A stretch of 64,000 bases of DNA from Bacteroidota bacterium. Lineage in GTDB: Bacteria; Bacteroidota; Bacteroidia; Bacteroidales; Prolixibacteraceae. Shown here one piece after another: positions 54,215 through 63,210 of the stretch (position 1 is the first letter of the stretch; each line of letters starts with the position of its first letter). The DNA is taken from contig JAJRSD010000017.1 of assembly GCA_024278975.1 (NCBI GenBank), positions 57,218-121,217 on the forward strand, given 5' to 3'. The notes beneath the pieces are model-generated. The model ran no database searches. It was not told the origin of the DNA and saw only the letters and a program-made list of their open reading frames with translations. A program made the position numbers and the translations under genes.

Positions 54215-57200
54215 ATGAAAAATCTAAGGATTAACAAAGAACAAGACACGGTTTCAATATTTATTTTAACGACTCTTGCTATTTTTCTCTTCTCTTTTAA
54301 TCTCCTTGCACAAGAGAGTGAACCAAACAATACAGCAGCTAACGCTAATACTTTTGACGTAAACTCTTCATTATCAGCAAATATAGGAACAGGTGGTGAT
54401 ATTGATTGGTATAAAATAACAATACCCGAAGAGGGCTCTTTAAAAATAATTTCAACATCTTCCGACTGCAATGATTATTATATTAATCTAGTTGATGTTA
54501 ACGCAGAGAGACAGCTATTGATTACTGAAGTTTATCCTCTTGGAGAAGTAGATTCAGTCTTTAAAACAAATTTACAGGCAGGTACATATTATGTACAGAT
54601 TTATCCATCCTCTACAAATTATGGATCTTATCATCTTAAAAATGAATTCACTCCTGCACTACTTCCTAATGACAACGAACCAAACAATACTGCTGCAGAA
54701 GCAATAGAATTTCCGACAAATAGCAATACCACCGGAAGGCTAAATTATGTTTTAAATGATGTTGCTGATAATGCTGATTGGTATAAAATAACAATACCCG
54801 AAGAGGGGACTTTAAAAGTAATTTCAACATCTCCTGACTGTTATGACTATTATCTTAAACTGCTTGATGTAGATAAAGAGAGATTGTTATCGTTTACTGA
54901 AGTTTATCCTCTTGGAGAGGTAGATTCAGTCTTTAAAACAAATTTACAGGCAGGTACATATTATGTACAGATTTATCCATCCTCTACAAATCATGGATCT
55001 TATCATCTTAAAAATGAATTCACTCCTGCACTACTTCCTAATGACAGCGAGCCAAACAATACTGCTGAAGAAGCAATAGAATTTCCGACAAATAGCAATA
55101 CCACCGGAAGGCTAAATTATGTTTTAGATAATGTTGCTGATAATGCTGATTGGTATAAAATAACAATACCCGAAGAGGGAACTTTAAAAATAATTTCAAC
55201 ATCTCCCGATGATGGAGATTATTATCTTAAACTACTTGATGTAGATACAATGAGAGTGCTAATTTCTACAAATGTTTATCCTCTTGGAGTGGTAGGCTCA
55301 GTCTTTAAAACAAATTTACAGGCAGGTACATATTATGTACAGGTTTATCCATCCTCTACAAATCATGGATCTTATCATCTTAAAAATGAATTCACTCCTG
55401 CACTACTTCCTAACGACAACGAGCCAAATAATACTGCTGCAGAAGCAATAGAATTTCCGACAAATAGCAATACCACCGGAAGGCTAAATTATGTTTTAGA
55501 TAATGTTGCTGATAATGCTGATTGGTATAAAATAACAATACCCGAAGAGGGAACGTTGAAAATAATTTCAACATCTCCCGATGATGGAGATTATTATCTT
55601 GAACTACTTGATGTAGATACAATGAGAGTGCTAATTTCTACAAATGTTTATCCTCTTGGAGTGGTAGGCTCAGTCTTTAAAACAAATTTACAGGCAGGTA
55701 CGTATTATGTACAGGTTTATCCATTCTCTACAAATCATGGATCTTATCATCTTAATAATGAATTCACACCTGCATTACTGCCAAACGATAATGAACAAAA
55801 CAATACTGCTGCAGAGGCAAACTTAATCGTTCCCGATACTGCTTTAACGGGCCGTTTGAATTACATTCTTGATAATGTAGGTGATACCGATGACTGGTAC
55901 AAGTTTACGGTTACACAGCCGGGGGGAATAAAAATTGTATCCAACTCACCTGATAATGGAGATTACTATATTGCATTATTAGATACCGATTCAAATACAG
56001 TATTACAATCTGCTAATGTTTATCCGTTGGGAACTATTAGAACTATATATGGCTGGGGACTTCAGGTAGGAGCTACATATTTTATTCATGTCTCAAAATA
56101 TTCATCTAACGTAGGTTCGTATTATTTAGATGTTGAGTTTCAACCCGCGCCAATATCTTCTTTTGAAGCGGTACAGTCATCATCAACAGTATTATTTACA
56201 AATACTAGTGAATATGCAACCAGCTATTATTGGGATTTTGGAGATGGTACTTCCTCCAATCAGGTAAATCCAAGCCACACCTACACTTCACCGGGTGCTT
56301 TCGAAATAACTCTGACTGCCACAAATCCAAATGGAGATGTTGAATATTCTGAATTTGTAGAATTCAGGGGAATACAAAAAGTTGAAGGGAAATACGGCGG
56401 AAATACAGGGAATTCTACAGTTACAGTTTATGCCGGAGGTTTGAAACCTGGTAGTATTCCAATACTTCGGAAAGGTGGAGTAGAGATAGTAGGTACAAAT
56501 ATGGTTTATCCGAATACCGGACAAATTCAGGCTGTGTTCGATCTTCGCGATGTTGAGCTTGGAGCTTATGATGTGGTTATTAAAAACCCCGGGGAAACTG
56601 AAATGGTTCTTTCCAACGCCTATACCGTTGAAGTTGGCAACGACCCGAAAATGTATGTTGAATTAGTTGGAAGAAACAGAGCACTGCTTAACCGTTGGTC
56701 AACTTATACTGTAGAGATAGGAAATAAAGGTAATACCGATGCTTATTATCAAATACTATGGTTGGCAGTTCCTGACTCTATTAAATTTAAAAACCTGGAG
56801 TTCGATCTTGGTTTATATAACAACCCGGAGGTAGAATCTTATTTGGCAGATTGCCCGCCCTACTGGGAACTTGACACACTCGACAATGCCCCATTTAACG
56901 GTAGATTATATGGTATCCCTATTAATAAAGTCCCTGCCGATTCGAAAATTTCAATAGAATTTAAAGTTAAAGCTGTTGTAGATTTCCAAATTAGTGTGTT
57001 TACTACAAATCCATGGTTCGAAGTAGATGCTGTTGGTGGCACAAAATCATATAGTGAATCTTTAGATATTGCTACAATGTCGTATAATAAATGTGTTGCA
57101 TGGGCAATTGCAACCATGATTAGAGATAAACTTGCGGGAAAATTGACTGGATTAATTCCGGGGGCTGACTGTTTTTATGGCTCTGTAAAAACCCTTTCAG

Positions 57201-58549
57201 AAGTAACTTTAAGTTATAATGAAGGAAAATTAACTGTTACATCATTAGCATGGAACTTAACACAAGTAGTATGGGGTTGTGCAAAAGATGTTGGGAAGAA
57301 TATTCCATGGATAAAAGCTCTCAAAATATCAAAAACTATGATTGATGTAACAATCGACATTGTAAATTCATATAGCGCAGACCAAGAGTGCCAGAAATTC
57401 AAGAAAAAAGATAGCAAGGATAAGGATGTGGCTGCTGTTACTTCTTTAGATCCTAATGAAATTGTGGGGCCATCCGGATTCGGTGATGCCAATTATATCA
57501 GTAGTTCTGAAACTTCATATAAAATCTATTTTGAAAATAAAAATACAGCCTCAGCAAATGCTATAGAAGTTTGGGTTTTAGATACTATCGACATTGAGAA
57601 ATTCGATATTGCAACTTTTAAATTTGATAATATTTGGATTGCAGGCAACAATTACAATGTGGTTGAAGATAGTGCCTCTTTTGGCTTAGATATTGATTTG
57701 CGCCCGCAAATAAATACTATAGTAAGAGTAAACGGTACTGTTGACAGAGAAACCGGTATTGTGTTATGGCACTTTTTGAGTCTCGATCCGGCAACAATGG
57801 ATATTACCGAAGATCCCGATGCAGGATTTTTGCCTCCCAATAGTACCAGCCCCGAGGGAGAAGGTTTTGTGAGTTATAGTATTGGTTTAAAAGAGACAGT
57901 CGTTCATAACACTACTATCAGCGCACAAGCAAAAATTGTTTTCGATTTTAATGAACCTATCTATACAAATATATATTCCAATACAATAGACAGGGAATCT
58001 CCGGTAAGCATCATACACAAAATAGAAGCTACTAATACGGAGAATGTGTATGAAATTTTTTGGCAGGGAGAAGATGATAAATCGGGCATCGACTATTTTA
58101 ATATATATATGTCGATAGGAGGAGGAGATTACAAACTGTGGAATTCGGCAAACGAGAATCTGTCGGATACACTTCGTATGGATGGAAGTAAATCCTACAA
58201 GTTCTTTTCACAATCTGTAGATAAATTGGGGAATGTTGAGCCTTATAAAGGTTATGCAGAAGAGACAGTTGACATTAATGAATTGAAACAGAATGTTTAT
58301 GCACTCAGTATTTTCCCAAATCCGGTTGTAGATATTTCTGTTTTGAAGTATAGCATTCGTGAGTCGGGAAATGTGAGTATTTCTATTAATAATATGGCAG
58401 GGCAAGTAATTAAAACAGTTCCTGCTAAATATCACACATCCGGAGTTTATGAAATGCAATTGGTATCTTCTGAGTTTGTCGAAGGTATTTATATGATTTT
58501 AGTGAAGGGTAATTCAGGCACGTCGGTTAGTAAGTTTGTGGTAAACTAA
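54215..58549 (+). CDS. Large secreted protein with five PPC-type repeats, PKD domain and T9SS sorting domain
   Basis: A 1444-residue exported protein. The leader (residues 12-32, ILTTLAIFLFSFNLLAQ) is followed by five PPC-like beta repeats of about 119-124 residues, each starting with E(P/Q)NNTA and having DWYKITIPEEG...VYPLG...AGTYYV. Next come a PKD domain (FTNTSEYATSYYWDFGDGTS), an IgG-like/IPT region, a CARDB/conserved-repeat-like section, and a segment DPNEIVGPSGFGD...SYKIYFENKNTASANA typical of Bacteroidota surface proteins. The C-terminal T9SS type A domain is IFPNPVVDIS...GTSVSKFVVN. It is probably surface-attached and perhaps adhesive. No enzyme active site is seen. It is a single gene with no partner. 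Confidence 0.88.
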   Translation: MKNLRINKEQDTVSIFILTTLAIFLFSFNLLAQESEPNNTAANANTFDVNSSLSANIGTGGDIDWYKITIPEEGSLKIISTSSDCNDYYINLVDVNAERQLLITEVYPLGEVDSVFKTNLQAGTYYVQIYPSSTNYGSYHLKNEFTPALLPNDNEPNNTAAEAIEFPTNSNTTGRLNYVLNDVADNADWYKITIPEEGTLKVISTSPDCYDYYLKLLDVDKERLLSFTEVYPLGEVDSVFKTNLQAGTYYVQIYPSSTNHGSYHLKNEFTPALLPNDSEPNNTAEEAIEFPTNSNTTGRLNYVLDNVADNADWYKITIPEEGTLKIISTSPDDGDYYLKLLDVDTMRVLISTNVYPLGVVGSVFKTNLQAGTYYVQVYPSSTNHGSYHLKNEFTPALLPNDNEPNNTAAEAIEFPTNSNTTGRLNYVLDNVADNADWYKITIPEEGTLKIISTSPDDGDYYLELLDVDTMRVLISTNVYPLGVVGSVFKTNLQAGTYYVQVYPFSTNHGSYHLNNEFTPALLPNDNEQNNTAAEANLIVPDTALTGRLNYILDNVGDTDDWYKFTVTQPGGIKIVSNSPDNGDYYIALLDTDSNTVLQSANVYPLGTIRTIYGWGLQVGATYFIHVSKYSSNVGSYYLDVEFQPAPISSFEAVQSSSTVLFTNTSEYATSYYWDFGDGTSSNQVNPSHTYTSPGAFEITLTATNPNGDVEYSEFVEFRGIQKVEGKYGGNTGNSTVTVYAGGLKPGSIPILRKGGVEIVGTNMVYPNTGQIQAVFDLRDVELGAYDVVIKNPGETEMVLSNAYTVEVGNDPKMYVELVGRNRALLNRWSTYTVEIGNKGNTDAYYQILWLAVPDSIKFKNLEFDLGLYNNPEVESYLADCPPYWELDTLDNAPFNGRLYGIPINKVPADSKISIEFKVKAVVDFQISVFTTNPWFEVDAVGGTKSYSESLDIATMSYNKCVAWAIATMIRDKLAGKLTGLIPGADCFYGSVKTLSEVTLSYNEGKLTVTSLAWNLTQVVWGCAKDVGKNIPWIKALKISKTMIDVTIDIVNSYSADQECQKFKKKDSKDKDVAAVTSLDPNEIVGPSGFGDANYISSSETSYKIYFENKNTASANAIEVWVLDTIDIEKFDIATFKFDNIWIAGNNYNVVEDSASFGLDIDLRPQINTIVRVNGTVDRETGIVLWHFLSLDPATMDITEDPDAGFLPPNSTSPEGEGFVSYSIGLKETVVHNTTISAQAKIVFDFNEPIYTNIYSNTIDRESPVSIIHKIEATNTENVYEIFWQGEDDKSGIDYFNIYMSIGGGDYKLWNSANENLSDTLRMDGSKSYKFFSQSVDKLGNVEPYKGYAEETVDINELKQNVYALSIFPNPVVDISVLKYSIRESGNVSISINNMAGQVIKTVPAKYHTSGVYEMQLVSSEFVEGIYMILVKGNSGTSVSKFVVN
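54317..56158 (+). repeat. Tandem PPC repeats, unit 372 bases, five copies
   Basis: Unit starts at 54317, 54674, 55046, 55418 and 55790. Units 2-4 are exactly 372 bases; unit 1 is 357. Copies 3 and 4 are nearly identical in DNA, while copies 1 and 5 are diverged. This pattern marks recent expansion within the gene. Confidence 0.9.
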
Positions 58550-58610
58550 TTGCGGCAGTATTTTTTGTTTTTAACGCCTCTTCCTATGGAAACATGCGCA
58601 AGGCATCTTA

Positions 58611-59711
58611 CTATACATTAAATCTAAAGTGCATAATATCTCCATCCTGCACCACATAACTTTTCCCTTCAACGGCAATTTTTCCGGCATCGCGGCATGC
58701 ACTTTCCGACCCTAAAGTTACATAATCGTTGTACTTAATCACTTCGGCACGAATAAAACCACGTTCAAAATCGGTGTGGATAATTCCGGCTGCCTGCGGT
58801 GCTTTTGTCCCTTCTGTAAATGTCCATGCACGACTTTCGTCGGCACCCGAAGTAAAATAAGTTTTAAGGTTTAACAATTTATAAGCCGAGTGAATTAACT
58901 TATTAACACCCGGTTCGTCGAGTCCCAACTCTTCCAGAAACATCTGTTTCTCGTCGTACTCCTCCAGTTCTGCAATATCTGCTTCTGTTGCAGCAGCAAT
59001 TATCAATAATTCGGCATCCTCGTCTTTTATTGCCTCTTTTACCTTTTCAACAAAATCGTTCCCACTCTTTGCCGATGCTTCATCAACATTACAAACATAC
59101 ATTACCGGTTTGTTGGTGAGCAGAAAAAGCTCTTTGGCAATTTCTTTCTCCTCATCGTAAAGTTTTAGTGTACGTGCCGATTTTCCCGTTTCTAAAACCT
59201 CTTTGTAACGAACTGCCAGCTCAAATAATTTCTTTGTTTTTGGGTCGCCGCCGTGGCGTGCTTGTTTCTCTAGTTTTTCTATGCGTCCCTCAACAGTTTC
59301 CAAATCTTTCAACTGTAGTTCTATATCAATAATCTCTTTGTCGCGCACGGGGTCAATAGAACCGTCAACATGTGTAATGTTCTCGTTTTCGAAACAGCGA
59401 AGTACGTGTAGTATGGCATCAGTTTCGCGAATGTTGCCCAAAAACTGATTTCCTAAACCTTCACCTTTACTCGCTCCTTTTACCAATCCTGCAATATCTG
59501 CAATTTCGATTGTAGTTGGCACTACTTTTTTTGGATTATCAATTTCGGTAAGTTTTATTAATCGCTCGTCGGGTACGGTAATTACGCCAATATTAGGTTC
59601 AATAGTACAAAAAGGAAAGTTTGCCGACTGTGCTTTTGCACTCGACAAACAATTAAAAAGTGTTGATTTACCTACGTTTGGCAAACCAACAATTCCACAT
59701 TTTAAAGCCAT
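58611..59711 (-). CDS. ychF: Redox-regulated ATPase/GTPase YchF
   Basis: A 366-residue Obg-family P-loop protein. The P-loop GLPNVGKST is at residues 9-17, followed by DIAGLVKGASKGEGLGNQFL, the specificity motif YVCNVDE and a C-terminal TGS domain (LINLKTYFTSGADESRAWTF type). The opening MALKCGIVGLPNVGKSTLFN fixes the start. It binds ribosomes and hydrolyses ATP; a universal housekeeping gene. It has its own promoter and is divergent from the NUDIX-type regulator. Confidence 0.96.
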   Translation of the reverse strand: MALKCGIVGLPNVGKSTLFNCLSSAKAQSANFPFCTIEPNIGVITVPDERLIKLTEIDNPKKVVPTTIEIADIAGLVKGASKGEGLGNQFLGNIRETDAILHVLRCFENENITHVDGSIDPVRDKEIIDIELQLKDLETVEGRIEKLEKQARHGGDPKTKKLFELAVRYKEVLETGKSARTLKLYDEEKEIAKELFLLTNKPVMYVCNVDEASAKSGNDFVEKVKEAIKDEDAELLIIAAATEADIAELEEYDEKQMFLEELGLDEPGVNKLIHSAYKLLNLKTYFTSGADESRAWTFTEGTKAPQAAGIIHTDFERGFIRAEVIKYNDYVTLGSESACRDAGKIAVEGKSYVVQDGDIMHFRFNV

Positions 59712-59736
59712 CTTTTTATTCTTAAAATTTGCCGTG

Positions 59737-59768
59737 CAAAGGTAAGTTATTAATTATTTCCGAATCAA
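59737..59768 (-). promoter_or_regulatory. Bacteroidota-type promoter for ychF
   Basis: TTG (59768-59766), a 21-base spacer and TACCTTTG (59744-59737), an exact TAnnTTTG. Predicted leader about 20 bases. Confidence 0.6.
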
Positions 59769-59847
59769 TAATTTGGATGAAATATTATGTCGTTGTTAAA
59801 ATAATAACTCCGGTTTGTAAAATGTACATAATTATTATTGAAAAATC

Positions 59848-59877
59848 TTGACAATGAAATTTCAATTAGTACTTTTG
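59848..59877 (+). promoter_or_regulatory. Bacteroidota-type promoter for the NUDIX-type regulator
   Basis: TTG (59848-59850), a 19-base spacer and TACTTTTG (59870-59877), an exact TAnnTTTG at the preferred spacing. The predicted start is only about 10 bases before the ATG. Confidence 0.65.
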
Positions 59878-59893
59878 TTGAAACGCTAAATTT

Positions 59894-60640
59894 ATGATTT
59901 TAAAAAATATTTCGGTTGATTGTGTGATATTTGGTTTTAATGAGAATAAAATAAATGTTTTACTTTGGCAAGCCGACCCCGGATTATTGCAAAAATTTCT
60001 GACAAAAAAAGAGGAGTACGAACAGATAAAAATGATAATTGAAGGAAATCCTGCGCTAAAAACGGAAGATTTCTGGGGGTTGATTGGTACACATTTACCC
60101 ACCGAAGAGGACTTAGACGGTTATGCTAAAAAAATACTTCAAACAACAACAGGTATCGATGACGTTTATTTAAAGCAGGTTCAAACATTTGGAACAATTT
60201 CCAGAGTACCATATAACCGCGTTTTAACAATTGCATATTATGCATTGATAAATCCCGATTTTCACGATTTAAAATTATCGCCTTTGGCAAAGGCCGTTAA
60301 ATGGTTCGAAATAGACAAGATGCCAAATATTATTTTTGATACGAAAGAAATAATTGAAAAGGCATTGCAAAAACTTCGCGAAGAGGTTCAGTACCACCCA
60401 ATTGGATTTCACCTGCTTCCCAAAAAGTTTACGCTTACTCACCTTCAGTCGCTTTACGAAGTTATATTAGGGGAAAAACTTGATACACGAAATTTTAGGA
60501 AGAAAATTCAGAAAATGGGTTTACTGATTGACACGAATGAAAAGCAGACAAATGTTGCACACCGCGCGGCAAAATTATATTCGTTCGATGTTGATATTTA
60601 TCATAAACTGAAAAAAGAAGGATTGAATTTTAGAATTTAA
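59894..60640 (+). CDS. NUDIX-fold transcriptional regulator with degenerate Nudix box (NrtR-like)
   Basis: A 248-residue protein: N-terminal Nudix fold (SVDCVIFGFNENKINVLLWQ) and C-terminal winged helix (about 160-248, LPKKFTLTHLQSLYEVILGE, then DTRNFRKKIQKMGLL), the architecture of NrtR and of the Bacteroidota sugar regulators built on the same fold. The Nudix box GX5EX7REXXEEXG is not conserved: the corresponding stretch reads GTHLPTEEDLDGYAKKILQT, lacking the REXXEE core. It is therefore likely to bind a ligand rather than hydrolyse it. The ligand and regulon are unknown. It has a strong promoter and stands upstream of the sigma factor operon but separate from it. Confidence 0.85.
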   Translation: MILKNISVDCVIFGFNENKINVLLWQADPGLLQKFLTKKEEYEQIKMIIEGNPALKTEDFWGLIGTHLPTEEDLDGYAKKILQTTTGIDDVYLKQVQTFGTISRVPYNRVLTIAYYALINPDFHDLKLSPLAKAVKWFEIDKMPNIIFDTKEIIEKALQKLREEVQYHPIGFHLLPKKFTLTHLQSLYEVILGEKLDTRNFRKKIQKMGLLIDTNEKQTNVAHRAAKLYSFDVDIYHKLKKEGLNFRI

Positions 60641-60682
60641 ACCTTTTAATATTTTCGGTGTCATAATGTAAATCTTTTGTAA

Positions 60683-61231
60683 ATGGATAATGACGACCGT
60701 GTATTAATTGCCGACTTAAAGGAGGAGAATAAAAGAGACCTCGCTTTTAATACGTTGGTAAAAAAGTATCAGGAGCGGTTGTATTGGCATATCAGAAAAA
60801 TTGTATTAAATCACGAAGATTCCGATGATATTCTTCAAAACACTTTTATTAAAGTTTGGAAAAATGTTGGTAATTTTCGCGAGGAATCGAGTCTTTACAC
60901 TTGGTTATATCGTATTGCGACAAACGAATCTTTGACCTTTATCAATTCGAATAAGAGAAAAAGTTTTGTTCAGATGAATGATACGAGTGAGTTTTTAATG
61001 AATAACCTGATGTCGGATCCATATTTCGAGGGAGACGAAATTCAACTAAAATTACAGGAAGCAATATTACAACTACCCGAAAAACAGAGATTGGTTTTTA
61101 ACATGAAATATTTCGATGCGATGAAATATGATGCAATGTCGGAAGTACTCGATACTTCGGTGGGAGCATTAAAAGCTTCATATCATCATGCATCGAAAAA
61201 AATTGAAGAATATTTAAAAAATATAGATTAA
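60683..61231 (+). CDS. ECF sigma factor (RpoE-like)
   Basis: A 182-residue sigma factor. Region 2 is visible as LVKKYQERLYWHIRKIVLNH and EDSDDILQNTFIKVWKN, with YTWLYRIATNESL, and region 4 as LPEKQRLVFNMKYFDAMKYDAMSE and TSVGALKASYHHASKKI. It is followed by a membrane-anchored protein and a periplasmic protein, the usual place for an anti-sigma factor and sensor. It is distinct from the FecI-type factor at 32040, lacking a SusC/FecR context. Confidence 0.92.
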   Translation: MDNDDRVLIADLKEENKRDLAFNTLVKKYQERLYWHIRKIVLNHEDSDDILQNTFIKVWKNVGNFREESSLYTWLYRIATNESLTFINSNKRKSFVQMNDTSEFLMNNLMSDPYFEGDEIQLKLQEAILQLPEKQRLVFNMKYFDAMKYDAMSEVLDTSVGALKASYHHASKKIEEYLKNID

Positions 61232-61276
61232 CCGTTTGACATTAAACCTTTTTACTGAGTTAAAGTCAAATTGAAA

Positions 61277-61732
61277 ATGGTGATAAAAATGGATGAATTT
61301 AAAAATATAGTACCTAAATTATCGAATATTAAAAAGGAGAATCCTTTTGAAACTCCTGATAAATATTTCGATAACTTTTCTGAACAGCTTAAAATGAAGA
61401 TTGAGGCAGAAAAAGAGATTGCTGGCAAGCAACATGGGATTATCCGATTTCTAAAACCTGCTCTTGGGTTAGCAGCAAGTTTTGCACTAATATTTATGCT
61501 TGTCAACATACCATTAAAAAAGTTTATGTCGCAAAAAGTTGCTGATAGTAATATTGAAACGGAGTTGACAGAAACAGATTATTTAAGTGTAATTGCGGGA
61601 ATTGATGAGAGCTCATTTTTTTTATTATTAGACGAGCCGGACGGTGGAATTGAATTTAGCGAAGAAGATTTGTTAACCTATGCAAGTGCTAATACTTCTG
61701 AATATGAACTATTTATAGAATCCAATAATTAA
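61277..61732 (+). CDS. Single-pass membrane protein, probable anti-sigma factor
   Basis: About 151 residues. The N-terminal 65 are soluble and helical (NPFETPDKYFDNFSEQLKMK), followed by a transmembrane segment (ALGLAASFALIFMLVNIPL) and an acidic C-terminal tail. The topology fits an anti-sigma factor for the ECF sigma gene 45 bases upstream, although no known anti-sigma motif is recognised. ATG 61277 (MVIKMDEF) or 61289 (MDEF) are both possible; a TTG further upstream is unlikely. The downstream gene begins after 7 bases, so all three form one operon. Confidence 0.7.
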   Translation: MVIKMDEFKNIVPKLSNIKKENPFETPDKYFDNFSEQLKMKIEAEKEIAGKQHGIIRFLKPALGLAASFALIFMLVNIPLKKFMSQKVADSNIETELTETDYLSVIAGIDESSFFLLLDEPDGGIEFSEEDLLTYASANTSEYELFIESNN

Positions 61733-61739
61733 TGAAACT

Positions 61740-62213
61740 ATGAAACGACAAATAATATTTTATTTATTACTACTTTTTATTTTTTCGACTAGCGTTGTAA
61801 ATGCGCAGAAAAAATCGGATTATCATCAAAATCGTTGGGAAAAATACCGCTCAGAGAAAATAGCATTTCTTACATCTAATCTTGAGCTAACTCCTGCCGA
61901 AGCAGAGAAGTTTTGGCCTGTTTATAACCAGATGGACAAAGAGCGTTGGGAAGCTCAGAAAATGCGTCGTGAAGTAGAAGAAAAAGTTCGTGATGCAGGA
62001 GATACAATGTCGGATAAGGAAGTTATTGAACTTACCCGTGAGATTGCTGAAAGCATGCAAAAAGAGGGAGCTCTTTTTACCAAATACAACGAAGAATTTC
62101 TAAAAATATTACCCCCACAAAAGGTATTGGGAATTTATAAAACTGAGAAAGAGTTTAGAATGTATATGATTAAAAAGTACCGTGACCACGGTAGAAATCC
62201 CAAAAAGAGATAA
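61740..62213 (+). CDS. Periplasmic helical protein of the sigma operon (Spy/CpxP-like)
   Basis: A 157-residue exported protein (signal peptide ends SVVNAQ), almost entirely helical and charged. It has SNLELTPAEAEKFWPVYNQM and KILPPQKVLGIYKTEKEF, the LTPAEA...FWPVY pattern of Bacteroidota sensor proteins that resemble the Spy/CpxP/CnrX families. It is the third gene of the operon with the ECF sigma factor and a membrane protein, and probably senses envelope stress. A strong terminator follows. The ligand is unknown. Confidence 0.72.
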   Translation: MKRQIIFYLLLLFIFSTSVVNAQKKSDYHQNRWEKYRSEKIAFLTSNLELTPAEAEKFWPVYNQMDKERWEAQKMRREVEEKVRDAGDTMSDKEVIELTREIAESMQKEGALFTKYNEEFLKILPPQKVLGIYKTEKEFRMYMIKKYRDHGRNPKKR

Positions 62214-62220
62214 TAGAAAA

Positions 62221-62271
62221 TACACAATAAAAAAAAGACAGGTTTTAAGTCTGTCTTTTTTTTGTTGTGTA
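62221..62271. terminator. Bidirectional terminator between convergent genes
   Basis: A 21-bp inverted repeat with one mismatch (62221-62241 and 62251-62271, core AAAAAAGACAG/CTGTCTTTTTT) and a 9-base loop. T-runs on both sides let it stop transcription from the sigma operon and from the minus-strand membrane-protein gene. Confidence 0.8.
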
Positions 62272-62282
62272 TAATTGTTCAA

Positions 62283-62591
62283 TTACATTGATTTAAACCA
62301 ATCTTGAAAATAATTACCAACAACTGGTACTTCTTTCTTCTCTCCCTGGATTGAACTAATTAAACTCATTATCCAAAAAACCAAGGTTATAACTCCGCCA
62401 ACAGCACTTATAATTGGGGCATTGGCAATATTTGCTAATATAGTAACTGCAAGACTAAAAAGATAAATACCCAGCAACTGACGAATATAAAAACTGGCTA
62501 ACTCATCTTTATCTTTCATATTAAGAATTAGCGTGATAATCCAACCGATCCAAAAAATGTGTGCAACAATAGCTTTTGTTTTTCCATCCAT
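62283..62591 (-). CDS. DUF4870-like small membrane protein
   Basis: A 102-residue inner-membrane protein with about three hydrophobic helices (IVAHIFWIGWIITLILNM, FYIRQLLGIYLFSLAVTIL, GGVITLVFWIMSLI). The KDELASFYIRQ segment is like that of the DUF4870/TIC20-like family. The function is unknown. It converges with the sigma operon. The ATG chosen is the only good start near the conserved KTKAIVAH opening. Confidence 0.75.
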   Translation of the reverse strand: MDGKTKAIVAHIFWIGWIITLILNMKDKDELASFYIRQLLGIYLFSLAVTILANIANAPIISAVGGVITLVFWIMSLISSIQGEKKEVPVVGNYFQDWFKSM

Positions 62592-62681
62592 AATATTTAG
62601 TTTTAAAGTTCGAATAAAAGTATATAAAACTTGTCAAATTCAAAGAGAACTATTAAATATTTTCGGAATATTGGTAAATTC

Positions 62682-63191
62682 TTACTTTGTTAAAATCATT
62701 GTTTTTGTTGCAGTATAATTCCCAACTTCCAGTCGGTATAAAAACAAGCCGGGTTTCATCTCTTCTGAATCGTAAATTACAACATGGCTTCCTGCTGGCA
62801 ATTCCTGATTTAAGAGTACCTCAACACATTGACCGACAAAATTTATAACCGTTAGTTTTACCTTCGAAGGTTTTGAGATTTCAAAAGGAATAGAAGTTTT
62901 TGTTTTATACGGATTTGGATAGTTTTGAAGGAGTTGATTTCCTCGTGTATTTATAATTTCCACATCGGTAAAAATATATCTTACTGGTGCCAATAATCCA
63001 AGATAAGCTTTATTGTTTGCATCAGCAGTTAGCCCAATCGTATTTTGCCCGGTTACTGAAAGCAGAGAATAACTCGAATTTGTTGATTTACCTGCTGTGT
63101 TACCGGGTGCATAAAGTGGAATCAGAAACTGACCGAAGCCGGTTCCTGCCATTCCACAAAAAATGAGTATTATTATTAATTTCTTAATCAT
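62682..63191 (-). CDS. Small exported protein with T9SS type A sorting domain
   Basis: A 169-residue protein with a signal peptide (ends GTGFGQ), then about 70 residues with no known domain (SSYSLLSVTGQNTIGLT). A complete sorting domain follows: LLQNYPNPYKTKTSIPFEI, VKLTVINFVGQCVEVLL and GLFLYRLEVGNYTATKTMILTK. It is probably on the cell surface. It lies 19 bases downstream of the repeat protein at the window end, on the same strand, so the two are probably cotranscribed and may act together. Confidence 0.8.
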   Translation of the reverse strand: MIKKLIIILIFCGMAGTGFGQFLIPLYAPGNTAGKSTNSSYSLLSVTGQNTIGLTADANNKAYLGLLAPVRYIFTDVEIINTRGNQLLQNYPNPYKTKTSIPFEISKPSKVKLTVINFVGQCVEVLLNQELPAGSHVVIYDSEEMKPGLFLYRLEVGNYTATKTMILTK

Positions 63192-63210
63192 TGTCTCAGG
63201 TTTTAAGTTT

